Assembly (NCBI RefSeq): GCF_910592395.1
Contig: NC_088311.1
Location: forward strand, 4,962,501-5,026,500
Direction: 5' to 3'
Source: Lineus longissimus
Lineage: Eukaryota > Nemertea > Pilidiophora > Heteronemertea > Lineidae
Length of the DNA stretch: 64,000 nucleotides
Each line of letters starts with the position of its first letter. Positions within the stretch are counted from its first letter, which is position 1. Under the pieces are notes generated by a model. That model had not been told where the DNA came from. It did not search any database and worked only from the letters and a program-made list of their open reading frames with translations. A program made the translations under genes and the position numbers. Positions 1 through 10,890 of the stretch are shown piece after piece.

Positions 1-156
1 GCAATATTATAGTTACTTTAGTATAAAGCTACTTTGAAACAAATTAACGCTGGTCTGCTGAAGTACTCATCACCGGCTCATAAGTGATTAGATTCGCGTA
101 TTTTTTTCGTATTATCCCGTATTTCAAGACTTAGGCCTACACTAAGAGGGTCGATT

Positions 157-443
157 GTTGCATTTTCGTTGCAGACACTAACAGACAGGTTTTGCAACCC
201 CTACGAACGAAGAAGTACGAACGACGAATGTCTGCCTGTCGTGTCATCAAGCCATGTGCTAATTCATTTACGCGACACTCGTAAATCATTTTCTGTACTA
301 ATTTGTATGAGGAATCGGGGAAACTTTCGAAAAAAGTCGTCAATAGAGTACATTTCCATACTTCGTATTTCGTTGTTCGTAGCTCTTCGTAAGGGTTGCG
401 AAACCTGCCTGGTATATTCCGCTCTTGCAACTAAAATGCAAGG
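157..443. mobile_element. MITE-like foldback element with ~75 bp inverted termini
   Basis: The stretch from about 157 to 230 (TTGCATTTTCGTTGC, then GCAACCCCTACGAACGA) reappears as its reverse complement at about 365-443 (TCGTAAGGGTTGCG, then GCAACTAAAATGCAA). The two arms are diverged but align over roughly 75 bp around a ~135 bp centre. The open frames across it on both strands translate to similar strings only because the arms are complementary, so I do not call a gene. No clear target-site duplication was found. It lies upstream of ATG10; nothing else is recognised in bases 1-1102. Confidence 0.6.
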
Positions 444-1102
444 AGAACGGGTTAAAATGATGACCCAGTTAGCGTGTTCAATGGAATGGGGCGCTTGAAA
501 CAATCCGGGCGACACCATTTTACTTGTCCAAGGTATGGTATTGGAGTCCTGCAGAAAAGCCGGGAATTTCCCCATCTTGACACGAAAGGCGCGGGATGGG
601 ACGTTTTGGGATAAAATCAGGGGCTTAGATGGAGAAATCATTGATTACGAGTGAGCCATCCATTGTCATTGCGTGGTTGGATGTACACTAGAAGAACATT
701 TTATTTCCCTCCGATATCTGCCGCGCGCTCATTACTCCCATGATATAAAGTGAAGTTCAATTGCAAGTAAGGTTGTGGCACGTACGCTGCTGCAGTTTTT
801 TTTATGGGGGAGACGGCCTAATTAGAAATGCACGGTCGTTGAAAGTTCTGCTTTAGCTGAAATAAACTTCCTTGGTGGTGTTGATAATTTCTCAAAGTAT
901 CAATCAATGCTCATGTCAATGTAGCCCTTTATGAAGCCTCGATCCGCTACGCCGCAACATCATTTTGGGTTCGAAGTATTGGTTCAATGTCAATTGTGTG
1001 TGCTTTAGTGTAGTCAATTAAGTATAGAGTGCAGCACTGCCCAGCCCTAATTTGGCTTTTCCTCTCACGCAACAGCCCCCCTCCGCAGTCAAGGTTATAA
1101 GA

Positions 1103-2873
1103 ATGGCGTTTGGGTGCGTTTCCCAGCAGCAGTTCCAGGAAGAAATTCTACGAATTCAGGCCTTTTCTCAGCAAAATGACTCTTTTCCTTGGTCCGTCAG
1201 ATTTGTCCCGGCAAGTGCCTCCTTTTCTTATTACGTGGTATATGTGCTTGTTCTTTGTCATGTACTAAAGTAACACTTACACATGGGATACTCCACTGTA
1301 GTTGTGTATCGTGGTACAGGCTTAAAGCTGAACTGTCGATTTTTAGTCGAAATTCTTGCCATATGGTGATGGGAGAAAATCGGGTCCACTGTTAACACGG
1401 TTTCCAGATCGTTGTGAAACGCATGACTGCAGACTGGTCAGCGCCCAAACAAACTTGGTCTTATACATGCACCACCTCTTGGGCCTAATTGAGTCTATGT
1501 GATCATCCACGCTACCTTCACATTTCAAAGCTAACCTTAGTCTCTGGCTATTTTAGGGACTGCAAGAAGATGGATACTTATGCTGCAGGAGGCCAAGGGA
1601 GTGGAATGGTGATATTAGTCCAGATAGGATGGACAGCAATATTGAAGTCCCTGAAGAAGTGGGGAGTCAGAAAATAGTTGATGAAGTAGGTTTAGGTTGG
1701 GGGTTCGTCTGATCTGCTAAGCCGGCCCGTGATATGTACTGCCATAGGAAGGTCAGTGACTTAGGGATTAAAGCACCTTGCAATGCTTATAATCAGGAGA
1801 CCACAGGTTCAACGCATGTAAGTTAATGGCCCCAGCTTTAACTAAGTCACGTGATAAATGTATGATGACAGATTTTCCTTGCACTAACAAATCTTTTTGC
1901 TAATTCTTTAATCATTTTCAGGATTCAGCAGCCCTGGATATTCCTACGTCTGAAACGTGCAACTATGAGTATCACATTGTCTACAGTGCAAGCTATGGCG
2001 TCCCTGTGCTTTATTTCAATGCCTGTAAACAAGGTTGGTACCGTTCTATGAATTTATATGGGACCAATGACTTCGGTGTAGACTCCCCATCAGTGTTTTA
2101 ACTCCTGCTTCATGTGATCGAAGGAGATATCCAGAAATATTAATCAAGTAATCGATGAGATGGTGACAAAATAGAAGATCAAATTGAAATTGCTGTTACA
2201 GTGTTGTCAGATCTCGAAATTAAATGTACAGTGTAAAGGACGAAATTTCATGAAACTCTTGACTTTCCCTGCAGATGGCCAGCTATTGAGTCTTGAAGAC
2301 ATCTGGAGGAATGTGCCCCAATACCACCAAGATCGCTTGAGGCATGAGAAATGGACATTTATTACACAGCAGGTAAGACTGTACACTTTAAGATAACTCA
2401 ACCTTGGTGCTGCCACCTGAACATCACTACAGAATAGAATATAATAATAATGTCTTGTTTTCTTTTTTCTCTTTTCTCTCTAGGAACATCCACTTCTTGG
2501 CCGACCATTCTTCCAGGTCCATCCATGTCACACTTCAACGTTGATGAAGCAAGTTCCGGAGAAACCAAGGTGTGCAACGGATAAATGTTCAATCACAAAA
2601 TGGCTTGAGGAATATAGTAAACAAATAATGTAGGGCATAACTCTCACAAAAAGATTACAGTGCTGCTTTCTTATTAAAGCACTGCTTTCTAAAACTCTTA
2701 CTTGTTACTGCATTGTCATTGTTCTACTTCTAGTTGTTACGATACCACAATGTCAATCAAAAAAGACATTCAAAACTGTAATTATTTTCAGAAATTATGT
2801 TGTCAGCTGGCTGAGTGTTGTTGGACCAGTTGTTGGTATTGATGTTCCAATGTCATATAGTGAAATAGGGTGA
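1103..2873 (+). CDS. ATG10: ATG10, E2-like enzyme of the ATG12 conjugation system (complete, 6 exons)
   Basis: Exons are 1103-1210, 1557-1685, 1922-2033, 2275-2372, 2484-2569 and 2792-2873 (TGA), giving 204 residues against about 220 in vertebrates. ATG10 accepts ATG12 from ATG7 and transfers it to ATG5 in the cytosol, a step needed for autophagosome formation. Family landmarks seen in order are DGYLCC (exon 2), YEYHIVYSASYGVPVLYF (exon 3), LEDIW and WTFITQQ (exon 4), EHPLLGRPFF followed by HPCHT (exon 5), and VSWLSVVGPVVGIDVPMSYS (exon 6). Cys164 in HPC is the expected catalytic, thioester-forming cysteine. The ATG at 1103 leads directly into the N-terminal helix-like stretch. Exon 1 appears to end at a GC donor (CCG|GCAAGT); no in-phase GT donor was found there. 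All other introns are GT-AG. Codon phases agree throughout. Confidence 0.93.
1750..1825 (+). mobile_element. tRNA-derived SINE head, degenerate (possible)
   Basis: Inside ATG10 intron 2 a stretch resembles a decayed tRNA-like SINE promoter: TTAGGGATTAAAGCAC near 1761 in the A-box position and CAGGTTCAACGCA near 1804 in the B-box position, at roughly tRNA spacing. No intact cloverleaf, poly-A tail or target duplication was found, so it is not a functional tRNA gene. Chance similarity is possible. Confidence 0.3.
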
Positions 2874-4477
2874 AAGGTTTGTGATTCTGAATGGACCATT
2901 CAACAAAAACTGTCAGTAATGGTTTCAGCTAAAATAGGTAGGTGGTATAGGTCTTCATTGGTCAGCCTTGACAATAATAGTTGTTGGCAAATTAAAGAGT
3001 GGCCAGTGGGGCTGGATTAAATTGTCCACTAATGACCATTATGGCTTTTGATAATGAAAAGTTTACTTAACCTTTTGTAAATCAGTGACATGCCCCACGA
3101 AGGTCCACTGGTGGGGCTCGGCCAGAATGTCATTTTGCATAACCGCAGCTTAAATATAATGACAAAAGATGAAAAAGCACTAGCGGCCCTATCTAACTAT
3201 TCTTTATATTTTCAGAGATCTAATGCCGACCATGGCTTTCCACTAAGTCTGTCGGATAGGCCTGTGGTATCAGTTAGATGAAATGAGCGGGAGAGCTCTC
3301 CCAGTCAGCATGAAGAATGAACAACTTGGCTTAAAGGGACCATACAGGAAATCAACAATCTGAAATCTCTGTCGGTCCTTCTTTTGCATTTCAGTCCTTC
3401 TTTTGCATTACCTCTTAGACTTATGCGTGAATCTAAGAGTCAGTCTTGTCAATGCATGCAACAATGGCTTTGTTTGGGTGGCCATCTATACTGGAACTCT
3501 GCAACTATACATTGGTGATGACCTTGAGTATCTTGTGCCGTCATGCAGTGTTGTATTACAATGTAAGAACTTATTCTTGAAGGCATGGTCTGCAGTAATT
3601 TGCATTTGAATGGATTTTCCAATTCAAACTGTAAACCAAGTTATTGCAGAATTATTCATTTCGTCATCGAAATTGAAAATAAATCCAATAAATCCAATAA
3701 ATATTGATACATATTAACGAAGTTGAGTCGTCTTGATTCATGTGCGCATCAACTCGCGTAGTGCGTCGCCCGGCCTTATTGAGCAATCTGTGCCTTACAC
3801 GTATGTCAATTTTATATCCACTATCAGATTGTGACATAATGAAGCTCATAAACACCGCATTAAGTATTTATTCTACACATTTTGGCAAAAAATATGATTT
3901 GAAAAAAGAATATGACTAACGTATTTTCATAAAAACCTCGATTTTCTCCAAAAATATGCTCGGAACAAACCATTATCTCAATGGATGATTTCCTTGAGCG
4001 TCGCAACCTCATTCTCGGCATCCATGTCATTCTATTTCTCAATACTCTAGGTATTCCGGGTTCCGTTTTCCCCAATGATATATATCTGAAATAAAAGTAC
4101 CCGATATGTTCATGTCGATGCCTTTTCCATACATTCTCTTATAAAAACGGTGGTGTCACTTCACACATCACACCTCGCACGTTAGCACCTCGACCACCAT
4201 AATGAAAACATGAGCATGGTCTTCAAACTGCGCGACGACCAGTTTGGCAGTCGCCTGTTGCCTCACCAATGCATACCTTGCCTCAATACATTTTTTCCCG
4301 CTCTATTATTACCGGTATTAGCCACAGCATTACAAGACAATCGGGTTAGTCACGTGATCACAATGACGTCACATTTGCTGGATCTTGCCAGACGACAATA
4401 AATTCGATCGAGCTGCTACGTCTTGTGTCGTGTTTTATTTGCGCTCAGTGAATTATTAGGCCTACATCAGGAACACA
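2874..4477. other. ATG10 3' flank and thioredoxin 5' flank
   Basis: No gene is seen here. Three AATAAA hexamers spaced nine bases apart (3678, 3687, 3696) are candidate polyadenylation signals for ATG10. A TTATAAAA near 4139 and an AATAAA followed by GT-rich sequence near 4396-4430 look like an LTR fragment or simply the thioredoxin promoter area; I could not define ends. The open frames at 3090-3281, 3403-3609 and 4210-4401 show no family features. Confidence 0.5.
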
Positions 4478-7113
4478 ATGGTAGAGGAGATAGAAAGCGT
4501 GGTAAGAATGTATTTTTATGATTTTGCAGCTATCATCATTGTTGTGTGATTTTTTGGACCTCTGATTTAGGCGTCGAATTAGTGTATCCCAGTCTATCAA
4601 TTCAAATACACCAGTCTCGTTTTTTCACTTGCCGTTCGCTCACCCCGTTGCCCTCCAACTCGCTCATTTCTTTGTTGTGGGTTTATGGCAAAAGAGAACA
4701 AGACCTTTACATTATGTACACAAAATCGTCTGGATAATTTTTCATTCCTCGATTATAAGCTACTACTACTCTAGTCTTAAGCGCCCCAGTCTCAAACGAG
4801 CGGTTTATATCGCTGCGACATGCGGTCGTGATGTACCAGTTTCAACGCCGGTGTGACAGCGGATATAGTCCCCCTGGAGTCATAGTCCGGTAGCATTGTA
4901 TTTGACCAGTTAAGCAGCATGATCTATTGTACCGCTAACCCTAACCAAAACATTTAGCAATGCGGGCTATTGTTACACGGACTATCAGCCCTAGGACTAC
5001 TATCCCCGCCACACCGGGCTTTTCATATACATGTGTATAATTATACTGAGGACTTGAACCTAGGGTGACTTGCAATCCTATTATTACAACGACCTGAATC
5101 CACTCACGAATTGATAAAGTCTACGACCCGTGCCTTTGCTGTGCGCCTCTTTGGACAGAACGTGCTGGGTAACCACAGAGCATCTATTTGTTACCATGGA
5201 AACCTGCGACTCGCATAGATTTGAGAAGTCCATGATGGGTAAACATACAGGTAATGTCACTGTCATATAAGGTTCTCTGGAAGGAAATAATTATATCTTC
5301 GACTCTGATATTGATGTCCTACTGGATGTTCTGCTGTGATATGATTACTGTCTTACTCCCGCAGGAAGAGTTCCAGCAGTTTCTCCAGGATGCTGGCGAC
5401 AAACTGGTCGTGGTGGAATTCGGTGCTGAATGGTGTGGACCGTGCCGGTTGATGGGTCCTGTGTATAACGTGAGTTAGCTAAAAGTGCATGGTCAGTCCA
5501 GTGACGACCATGAAGAGAGTTTTCTTCACTGGGAGTCGGGGTGCTAAGTATAAACACCATTTAGGGATAATCCCTAGCGAGATTGATCAAAAGTACATCT
5601 ACACATTTTATGGAGAAATACTTTGATGAATATCATATTCTTTCTTGTAAGACGAACCGATTTTCTGTGCGACGAACTATTTTTTCCAGAACATGCGACA
5701 AAAATTATTGCCTGTCCCACAGGCGTCAGTACTAACGATCATCGTTACATGTAGTTCAGTAACAGATTAAGATCTCGGTTACTTGAAACCAGATAACAGA
5801 ATGAGTTGCCTTGGTTACTTAATGTGGCGATTTACCTTATGTGTCATATTGACAACCATTTTGGAGGAAACGAGATAATCATTTCGTGATGACATTATCG
5901 AACGTGCATAAATTCGTTGATGATAAAAATAGATAAGACTTTTGATGATTGGATATTGATTAGATTAATTTCCGATGAGGTCATGGCCAAGGTGACTGTC
6001 ATCCAACGCCATAGCTAGTTACTTGTAATTTACTCTTTTTTCACTCAAGGTCGATGGTCGAAAAGCAGTAGAAAATTACCCCCTGGAAAAATTGTCCTCC
6101 GTAATCAATGTATTCCGCTGACGGATTATAGCATGTGGTTCTATAGAAACCATGATTCATTTCCTCAGAGATAAAGCGCATAATGGAATCCTTTGTTTCC
6201 AAGACATTCTAGGACATTCCACACTTTTAATTGTGAACTAATCAGGCTTAGAGACCGTGTCCAACCGTGTTCAACTGTAACACACCGACTTTTATCTTCC
6301 AGCAATATTCCAAAGATCCGAAGTTCAAGAATAAAGTCATGTTTTTAAAGGTGGACGTTGACGAATTATCGGTAAGACACCACAGGCCTTCACAGAGAAA
6401 ATCTCATGATCAGGTGACGCTTGTTTCTAACTTACTGGCGGTACATGTAGATGTCAAAAATACACATTTATTAGCTGTCGTAAAGATGTCAAGAGAAATT
6501 GTAGTTTTACAACAGAGTAGTGTTTTTCCGGTAAGCTCATTTAATGACCACGCAGATAGATGGCATCACCTCCCCTCCTGAGTACATTGTAATATATAGA
6601 ATATGTAATCCATTATCCCGTCTAAAAATCTCGAAATTGGCGAACTCCTCGGCTGGCTTATCTCCAATTGTTCGTCGTCATTGCTGGCTGATCTCGCATT
6701 GTTCGTCGTTCCAGGAACTAGCAGAAGAAGTCGGTATTGCATGCATGCCCACATTTCTATTCTTCAAGCATGGGGAGCAGGTAGGTAATTGTATCCTGAG
6801 CTACAGGAGGTTACATTGTGGTCTGGTTCACACGATGGTAACGGTACATGTCACTTTTAAATTGTTCTCGAAGGGGATTCAGTTGGTAGTTCAGTTGCAA
6901 GCATTCGCTCCTGGATGAGGTGTTTGTTTATAAAGCGACACAAAATTGCTTGCCTTTCATCTCCCGTTTTAGGTTTCTCAACAGATTTTGATATAATTTT
7001 ACAATATACGTGCATAATCGAGCTTCTAGAAAATTGCTTCTTTCTTTCAGATTGATGACATGTCTGGCGCCAACAAGGATATGCTGTATCAAAAGATGAT
7101 AGATCTTCTCTGA
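4478..7113 (+). CDS. TXN: Thioredoxin, cytosolic (complete, 5 exons)
   Basis: Exons are 4478-4501, 5365-5469, 6303-6371, 6715-6780 and 7051-7113 (TGA), giving 108 residues with no targeting peptide, the normal size of animal cytosolic thioredoxin. It reduces protein disulfides and is itself reduced by thioredoxin reductase with NADPH. The redox site WCGPC has its cysteines at residues 32 and 35, the same numbering as human. The cis-proline loop is ACMPTF (Cys76, Pro78), followed by FLFFKHGEQ and a C-terminal helix. VMFLKVDVDEL forms the central strand. The first exon encodes only eight residues, a layout also seen in vertebrate TXN. The buried acid usually Asp26 is Glu here (VVVEFGAEW). All introns are GT-AG and in phase. 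An AATAAA at 7665 is the likely polyadenylation signal. Confidence 0.96.
4847..5019. mobile_element. Short MITE-like inverted repeat in thioredoxin intron 1
   Basis: The left arm (from 4847: GCCGGTGTGACAGCGGATA, then GTCATAGTCCG) is matched by the reverse complement of the right arm ending at 5019 (CCCGGTGTGGCGGGGATAG, then CTGATAGTCCG). Arms are about 45 bp, the whole unit about 173 bp. The loop holds CTAACCCTAACC, two telomere-like units. No coding capacity. Confidence 0.5.
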
Positions 7114-8744
7114 AGGGTGCACCATCAGGACAATACATGTAGCTTTAGAATACCTTCTTGTAGCATGATACACGTTGCATGTACACAGACTAATCCGTTT
7201 GGAGGAGAGGGGGTGGGGGGTGGGGGGGGGGGCGATACTGATTCTCCTGGGTGAAAACCGTCCTAAAAAAAATGCGGATTTCAGGCAGAACTTCCGATCT
7301 TAACAGCCTTTGTCATAACAAACGAGTAATCCGTCCAATGAGGCATGGGAAACGCGCTTTCCAGTCGAAACGCAGCAATAACGAATTTACCAGGGAGCCA
7401 GCATTCTCGTTGTGTGAGTGTTTTGCTATAAACGAGTATATACATATATTTCAGAATGAATTTCCAATTGGGATCGCAAACTCTAACGCCATGAGGTGAT
7501 TTTACGTTTTACCGGGGTTTCCTTACTTCTTGCGAAAGGCGAATGAGGTTACTATTGAAATGTATAAGACAATGCATCACTCACGTGCATTCACAAGCAG
7601 ACTAACGATATACAACATGAATCCATCCATATTGAAATATTAGCTATAGACATGATAGAAGTGAAATAAATTCCGTTTAGTTTATTATCCTCTTCTTTCT
7701 TTGGTCGTCCCATCATCTCGTGCGAGCATGATCCTCCACACAGGAGCCTGAGAGCTAAACCTCAGGTTCACTAAATCGAACTTCAACAAAATCGTAACCT
7801 CCGATATGGAAGAAGTCTACTCTTCATCTTGGCGAAGACTCTCATTTTGTTGCCATGGATGTACACCATCAACAAGATGTTTACAGAGGAAATAATAAAA
7901 CAAGGGTCAAATGCAGCGATACTTTGTATTTAAAAGGTATAATATAGAGTTAACCGACTTTGCTTATACAGTTTGCACGGTATACACGGGCATGTGCAGG
8001 TGTATACGTGGCTTTCTGAAACCATGTGCCATGCAACCTTGGAAGCCCGGCCTGGGGAAGACTGTTCTAGCATGTTCTACCTTGGCGAATCTCTCCGTAA
8101 CGTGGGCCCACGGGACACTTGTGAGTCCGTTGCTGAAGGTGATTGCTGCAGTTATCCCGATCACTGCTCCGAGGGTTGGTCGGGCTGGTAGGCTGTTTAC
8201 AGAACGTTACATGTACGATATTCAAACACACTTTTGTAGCGAGCAAAACTATTGTTTTTGAAGATGTGCGTGCCGTTACTCTCCGTTTTCATATTTGAAT
8301 ATCAGCCTAACCGAATCTTGTGAGTACTACACTGGTAGAATATCGGTCTCAATTTGCCAGTTATTGCACATGTTTTCTTCATCACATGGAATGTAACAGT
8401 GATTCTCTGGCGGTTTCACAACTCCTTGTCTAGTGCCTTGCATTTGTTTACAAAACTTGCTTTTGTAATAGTACGTGGAGCATTTTCTCTCTAAACCCTT
8501 GATGACATTTTCTGGAAAGAAAGTGATATTTTATTCATCCCATCACGCTAAAAGAAGCATTCAGATCCCACCAAGTATAGCAAAGGGTGAAGATTTGGAT
8601 AACCAGAGAAATCTCAGTCATAATGGTATGAAGTTGTTTTGTTCATTAAAGAGTCAATATTATTTCAATTGATGACAAAACTTTGTTTCATAAGGTTTGT
8701 ATTAATATAATACGATGTAGCTATTCATTGTCATGTGGTCATTG
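7114..8744. other. Thioredoxin 3' region and intergenic DNA
   Basis: It contains the likely thioredoxin polyadenylation signal AATAAA at 7665-7670 and a G-rich run at about 7202-7233. The open frames at 7911-8261 and 7973-8191 (the second Cys-rich) have no recognised domain or supporting splice sites. I see no gene. Confidence 0.45.
7665..7670 (+). terminator. Polyadenylation signal AATAAA, probably thioredoxin
   Basis: It is an AATAAA hexamer about 550 bp after the thioredoxin stop codon, followed by T/G-rich sequence. The distance gives a plausible 3' UTR, but no transcript evidence is available. Confidence 0.45.
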
Positions 8745-9043
8745 GTTGAGCTACAGCGGGGGACCTCATACTCTCTGCGTTCAGATGGAGCCGCCCTGCT
8801 GATTGTTCCGCGCACCAAATGCAAGACATTTGGTGACGGAGTATTCTGCAGGGCTGCTCCATATACCTCTGGAATCAACTCCCTACGTCCATCCGCAAGG
8901 CGGATTCAGTGGTATCTTTCAAGGCCGTTTTAAAAACTCACTTATTCAGGCATGCTTTTTTCAACAGCGCCTGAGAGTCGAGGAAATTGTTTCCTCGAAT
9001 CAGGCGCTATATAAATATTTTAATTGATTGATTGATTGACAAT
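8745..9043 (+). mobile_element. CR1/L2-like LINE, 5'-truncated 3' end with stem-loop and (ATTG)n tail
   Basis: Read across one frameshift near 8860, this encodes the C-terminus typical of CR1/L2-clade reverse transcriptases: a LRS...VPRTKCKTFGDGVF segment, then LWNQLPTSIRKADS and FKAVLKTHLFRHAF, ending in a stop near 8970. The 3' UTR is a near-perfect hairpin at 8966-9008 (AGCGCCTGA...TCGAGGAAA-TTG-TTTCCTCGA...CAGGCGCT) followed by a short ATTG microsatellite to about 9043. A 3' stem-loop plus short tandem tail is the recognition structure of several LINE clades. The copy lacks all upstream domains, so it is a dead insertion. Confidence 0.8.
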
Positions 9044-9141
9044 GTATAGCCATACACGTATTGTCAATGCTTATAGTCATATAGCCATGCAAGTCATTAT
9101 TGTCACATATATAACAGCCATAAAAAAAATTTGCTACTTAC

Positions 9142-9291
9142 TGCTGTCCACCATCAGTACTAAAAGACATTGTCCAGAGCAGCTTTCCTTTCCATTCAAA
9201 GCTGTTGGTGATAATGCGCACAATCCTTCATCGAACCAGTCACCATTTCTTGCTTTTATTGATTCGCAGCTCCAACATTCAATGCTTCCAC
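9142..9291 (-). CDS. Isolated Ly6/uPAR-like exon of an unidentified gene (partial)
   Basis: On the minus strand a 150 bp open segment lies between a good acceptor (TTCTTCCAG at 9292-9300) and a consensus donor (GTAAGT, 9141-9136). Both ends are phase 1, as usual for extracellular modules. It encodes about 50 residues starting ECWSCESIKARNGDWF, then CALSP and ESCSGQCL. The opening C-x-x-C after a short strand resembles the first half of a three-finger Ly6/uPAR domain. No companion exons (signal peptide, C-terminal CN motif, GPI signal) were found within about 3 kb on either side. It may be a relic, part of a gene with long introns, or a chance open frame. Confidence 0.4.
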
Positions 9292-10218
9292 CTGGAAGAA
9301 AGCAGTTACTAAATATGTGATGGCATACAATCCCCCTATAACACAAAAAACCAGTCCTGCTTTATTCTGATTTTTTCTTCCTTGATATTCTACAATAAAA
9401 AATCTATCTCACCCTATCTCTTTGCTAATCGCAGAGTAAATTGTCGCACGTCGCTGCGATTAAATTGCTTGTCCGTGGTGCGTTTAGAGGCATAGGAAGG
9501 ATAACGAGAATAAATGAGAGAAAATGGACTTAAAATTTGTATAATTGATATTGTTTATTGTCTTGATACAAAAATAATCAAGTGCCGAATTCAATTCATC
9601 ATCGACATTGATTATGATTTGGCTCGTCAGTAATTTATTTATTGAATTTACCCGCAGACTAATACGACTTAGGAAGAATTATCATAAATGGCAAATATTG
9701 CACGTTTACATGTACATATGGAGGTCATTTACTGCTGGTATGAGCTCACAGAATTGAGAAGCAAAAGGAACGGAGAGGAATGCCTTTGACCCCTTCAATA
9801 ATTTTTTGACAAAATATTCCAGTGAACATGCACTACTTTATAACAGGTATAACGCTGCCCAATCGAAAGAATGTATACCGCTTACCAGCCATAATAGACT
9901 CGCCCGAATACTTTCTCAAACGAATTTTAGAAGGTTGAAATGCACGCCTTCCACCCCTCAATTTCACCAATCACAATAGATCGGGCGGGCCTATTGTTAC
10001 AGGAAATCTATTCCCCACGCAGTACGGTCGTCTCAGAACTAGGGCACAATGACATGAGTATACATTTCAATCGCCACAATGGCTTATATAGAAGTATGTA
10101 ATACCATCATTGAACACCATATGGTATTGAAGTGGTAACTCAAAGCCTAGCTTCAGCAATGATTGTTGTTACCTACAGTTATACTTCTGTTGTATTGGTC
10201 CTACAAGTTTGCGCATTT

Positions 10219-10435
10219 CACTTGATCACGTCAATTGAATTGAGCATTGGCTACACTTGATCACGTCAATTGAATTGAGCATTGGCTACACTTGATCACG
10301 TCAATTGAATATGAGCATTGGCTACACTTGATCACCTCAATTGAATTGAGCATTGGCTACACTTGATCACCTCAATTGAATTGAGCATTGGCTACACTTG
10401 ATCACCTCAATTGAATTGAGCATTGGCTACACTAT
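10219..10435. repeat. Minisatellite, six copies of a 35 bp unit
   Basis: The unit (start CACTTGATCACGTCAATTGA, end GAGCATTGGCTA) repeats at about 10219, 10254, 10289, 10325, 10360 and 10395. The third copy has one inserted base (period 36). Copies 1-3 read GATCACGTC and copies 4-6 GATCACCTC, so the array grew in two steps. Each unit contains the palindromes TGATCA and TCAATTGA. Confidence 0.95.
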
Positions 10436-10610
10436 CATGTGCATGTACGACTTGCAAGAGTACACGCGATTCACGGCGCTGTCGCTTGCCATGGTTAACG
10501 TGGAACATTTAATGTTTGTGAATTGACCAAAAGTAACATCGTGACATTATTGGACAAATCGAAAGCAGACGTACTTGGTCACTTAGAAAATAAGTACAGG
10601 TAGTTACTTG

Positions 10611-10890
10611 AACCCAACAATACGATGAACGTTTAAAGATTGCGCGGGTCGAAACTGTCGTTGGTACATTTGGTCATATACGAATGAGAAGATATTTGAA
10701 CTCGACAATAGGATAACCGTTTTAAGATAGCGCAGATCCGGCGATTGCATAGGACATTTTAAAAAAGGCGGTTCTGTGAACTCAACAATTTGATAAACGT
10801 TCAAAGAGAGCGCAGATCGAAAGCAACTCATGTACGAGTATGAAGGCGATCATATGTGAAACGAACAATAGGATAAATACTGGAACGATA
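10611..10890. repeat. Degenerate tandem repeat, about four copies of ~80-87 bp
   Basis: A diverged block of the form GAACTCAACAATAGGATAA, followed in the first three copies by CGTTTAAAGA and GCGCAGATCGAAA, recurs at about 10611, 10698, 10778 and 10858. Similarity is clearest over the first 45 bases of each copy. No protein is supported, although the array leaves a minus-strand open frame of 75 residues. Confidence 0.65.

Noticed and set aside
169-498. 109-codon open frame near the window start
   Set aside because: It runs through the two complementary arms of a foldback element, which explains the similar translation on the other strand.
4100-4450. Possible solo LTR (TTATAAAA, then AATAAA with GT-rich tail)
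   Set aside because: TG...CA ends, a target-site duplication and a second copy could not be found. The same signals may belong to the thioredoxin promoter area.
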